DNA from: Apostichopus japonicus
Taxonomy: Eukaryota; Echinodermata; Holothuroidea; Aspidochirotida; Stichopodidae
Assembly (NCBI RefSeq): GCF_037975245.1
Contig: NC_092582.1
Coordinates: forward strand, 26,602,077 to 26,666,076
Length of the DNA stretch: 64,000 bases
Direction: 5' to 3'
Under the pieces are notes generated by a model. It did not search any database and was not told the DNA's origin. It saw nothing but the letters and a program-made list of their open reading frames with translations. Positions 61,725-64,000 of the stretch are shown here, one piece after another; the stretch's first letter is position 1; each line of letters starts with the position of its first letter. Both the position numbers and the translations under genes were made by a program.

Positions 61725-62052
61725 GCCTGTACAGAGGTGTGAGGGATGTATACAGAGGTGTAAGGAGGGGTGTCTACAGAGGTGTAAGCAGGAGAGTATA
61801 CAGAGGTGTAAGGAGGCCAGTATACAGAGGTGTAAGGAGGGGTGTTTACAGAGGTGTAAGCAGGTGAGTATACAGAGGTGTAAGGAGGGGTGTTTACAGA
61901 GGTGAAAGCAGGAGAGTAGACAGAGGTGTTAGGAGGGGGGTATACAGAGGTGTAAGGAGAGGTGCCAGGAGGGATGTAAGGGTAAGTGTAAATAGAGGTA
62001 TAAGCAGAGGTGTTAAAGAGAGGTGTGTACAGTGGTGTAAAGTCTAGCGTAC
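61725..62052. repeat. 24-bp minisatellite, ~13 copies
   Basis: The unit TACAGAGGTGTAAGGAGGGG plus TGTT varies at several positions and decays toward 62050. The minus strand is open for 155 codons as repeats of PPYTSVYS/PAYTSVNT because the period is 24. It lacks a credible start context or domain. Confidence 0.93.
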
Positions 62053-62285
62053 AGTGAGGTGAAACACTGTCCAAACCATTGATATTATCTTACATTCAAT
62101 GAACTCAAATCAGTCATTCTTTTAGTTACTTGGAATGAATGCAACACAAGTAGTTAACAATCACTGGTTACATAAGACATGTTGGTTTTCCTGTGACACT
62201 TTGAAATGATATGTGTAACAGGTCAATGGCTATGACAATGTTCACCATGAAACACTCTTAAAGACTTGTTTATGTAGTTATTTAT
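62053..62285. other. unique spacer
   Basis: Nothing recognised. Confidence 0.5.
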
Positions 62286-62289
62286 TCTG

Positions 62290-64000
62290 ATATCACATAG
62301 TACCTGGGTAGTGTTCTTCTGATACTACACTGTGTAGAATTCTACTGATATTACATAGTATCAGTGAGGAATTCTACTGATATTACATAGTATCAGTGAG
62401 GAATTCTACTGATATTACATAGTATCAGTGAGGAATTCTACTGATATCACATAGTATCAGTGAGGAATTCTACTGATATTACATAGTATCAGTGAGGAAT
62501 TCTACTGATATCACATAGTATCAGTGAGGAATTCTACAGATATTACATAGTATCAGTGAGGAATTCTACTGATATTACATAGTATCTGTTTAGAGTTCTA
62601 CTGATATCACATAGTATCAGTGAGGAATTCTACTGATATTACATAGTATCAGTGAGGAATTCTACAGATATTACATAGTATCAGTGAGGAATTCTACTGA
62701 TATTACATAGTATCAGTGAGGAATTCTACAGATATTACACAGTATCTGTTTAGAGTTCTACTGAGATTACATACTACAGTGTAGAATTATACTGATATCA
62801 CATAGTATCAGTGAGGAGTTCTACTGATATTACATAGTATCAGTGAGGAATTCTACTGATATCACATAGTATCAGTGAGGAATTCTACTGATATCACATA
62901 GTATCAGTGAGGAATTCTACTGATATTACATAGTATCTGTTTAGAGTTCTACTGAGATAACATACTACAGTGTAGAATTATACTGATATCACATAGTATC
63001 TGTGAGGAATTCTACTGATATTACATAGTATCAGTGAGGAATTCTACTGATATTACATAGTATCAGTGAGGAATTCTACTGATATCACATAGTATCAGTG
63101 AGGAATTCTACTGATATTACATAGTATCTGTTTAGAGTTCTACTGAGATTACATACTACAGTGTAGAATTATACTGATATCACATAGTATCAGTGAGGAA
63201 TTCTACTGATATTACATAGTATCAGTGAGGAATTCTACTGATATTACATAGTATCAGTGAGGAATTCTACTGATATTACATAGTATCAGTGAGGAATTCT
63301 ACTGATATCACATAGTATCTGTTTAGAGTTCTACTGAGATTACATACTACAGTGTAGAATTATACTGATATCACATAGTATCAGTGAGGAATTCTACTGA
63401 GATTACATAGTATCAGTGAGGAATTCTACTGATATTACATAGTATCAGTGAGGAATTCTACTGAGATTACATAGTATCAGTGAGGAATTCTACTGATATC
63501 ACATAGTATCAGTGAGGAATTCTACTGAGATTACATAGTATCAGTGAGGAATTCTACTGATATCACATAGTATCAGTGAGGAATTCTACTGATATTACAT
63601 AGTATCAGTGAGGAATTCTACTGATATCACATAGTATCAGTGAGGAATTCTACTGATATTACATAGTATCAGTGAGGAATTCTACAGATATTACATAGTA
63701 TCAGTGAGGAATTCTACTGATATTACATAGTATCAGTGAGGAATTCTACAGATATTACACAGTATCTGTTTAGAGTTCTACTGAGATTACATACTACAGT
63801 GTAGAATTATACTGATATCACATAGTATCAGTGAGGAATTCTACTGATATTACATAGTATCAGTGAGGAATTCTACTGATATCACATAGTATCAGTGAGG
63901 AATTCTACTGATATCACATAGTATCAGTGAGGAATTCTACTGATATTACATAGTATCTGTTTAGAGTTCTACTGAGATTACATACTACAGTGTAGAATTA
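62290..64000. repeat. 32-bp minisatellite with hairpin and higher-order repeats; continues past the window
   Basis: The basic unit is CTGATATTACATAGTATCAG plus TGAGGAATTCTA, 32 bp, with ACTGATA-TTACATAG-TATCAGT forming a 7-bp stem. A divergent pair of units (TCTGTTTAGAGTTCTACTGA, CATACTACAGTGTAGAATTA) marks a higher-order repeat: it starts at 62745, 62936, 63127 and 63318, then 63765 and 63956, a 191-bp spacing apart from one 447-bp gap. The block 62641-62980 is repeated at 63661-64000 with only a few differences, an offset of 1,020 bp. The array reaches the last base, so its true length is unknown. Confidence 0.97.

Noticed and set aside
61607-62074. 155-residue Tyr/Thr/Ser/Pro repeat protein, minus strand
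   Set aside because: Attractive as a structural repeat protein, but it coincides with a decaying 24-bp array and extends into the adjacent 61-bp array without any signal peptide or domain.

Overview
This is an AT-rich, gene-poor stretch of an animal nuclear genome, with split genes, minisatellites, LINE remnants and TIR elements and no bacterial-style gene order. The only protein-coding gene I can support is a rhodopsin-class GPCR on the minus strand that most resembles the prokineticin receptors. Its two coding exons lie at 40083-40501 and 32518-33247, with a 6.8 kb intron between them. The gene content, frequent TAGGCCTA and TGACGTCA palindromes and very high minisatellite load fit a marine invertebrate deuterostome. 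An echinoderm, possibly a sea cucumber, is my best guess, but no single feature proves it.

Layout. 0-4.1 kb: three tandem arrays (30-, 57- and 71-bp units) and a small TIR element. 4.3-19 kb: mostly unique AT-rich DNA with short tandem duplications, TA microsatellites, a (TCA)n array carrying a TIR element with ends GGGAGGGCCCCAGATCG, and several perfect CRE palindromes. 19.1-24.0 kb: a 38-bp array (27 copies) and a 40-bp array (about 81 copies, 3.26 kb). 24.6-29.4 kb: a pyrimidine minisatellite, two TIR-element remnants and a 37-bp array. 32.5-40.5 kb: the GPCR gene; its intron holds TA-rich foldbacks, a tRNA-like B box, nuclear-receptor-type half-sites and a decayed LINE interrupted by two minisatellites. 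40.8-44.6 kb: a 500-bp (TTA)n array, a second LINE 3' end and an 85-bp array. 45.6-46.5 kb: a 930-bp foldback element. 47.5-56 kb: 15-bp, 20-bp E-box, 10-bp, 23-27-bp, 111-bp and 84/81-bp arrays. 56.4-64 kb: almost continuous minisatellite (98-, 50-, 127-, 61-, 24- and 32-bp units), the last one running off the window edge.

By rough addition about one third of the window is tandem repeat. Many repeat units contain a short inverted repeat. Most long open frames here are translations of these arrays and are not genes. I found no complete tRNA, rRNA, CRISPR, virus-like gene or multi-gene system. The most notable points are the receptor gene with its repeat-loaded intron, the minisatellite that grew inside LINE reverse-transcriptase codons, the large foldback element, and the clustering of many unrelated minisatellites.
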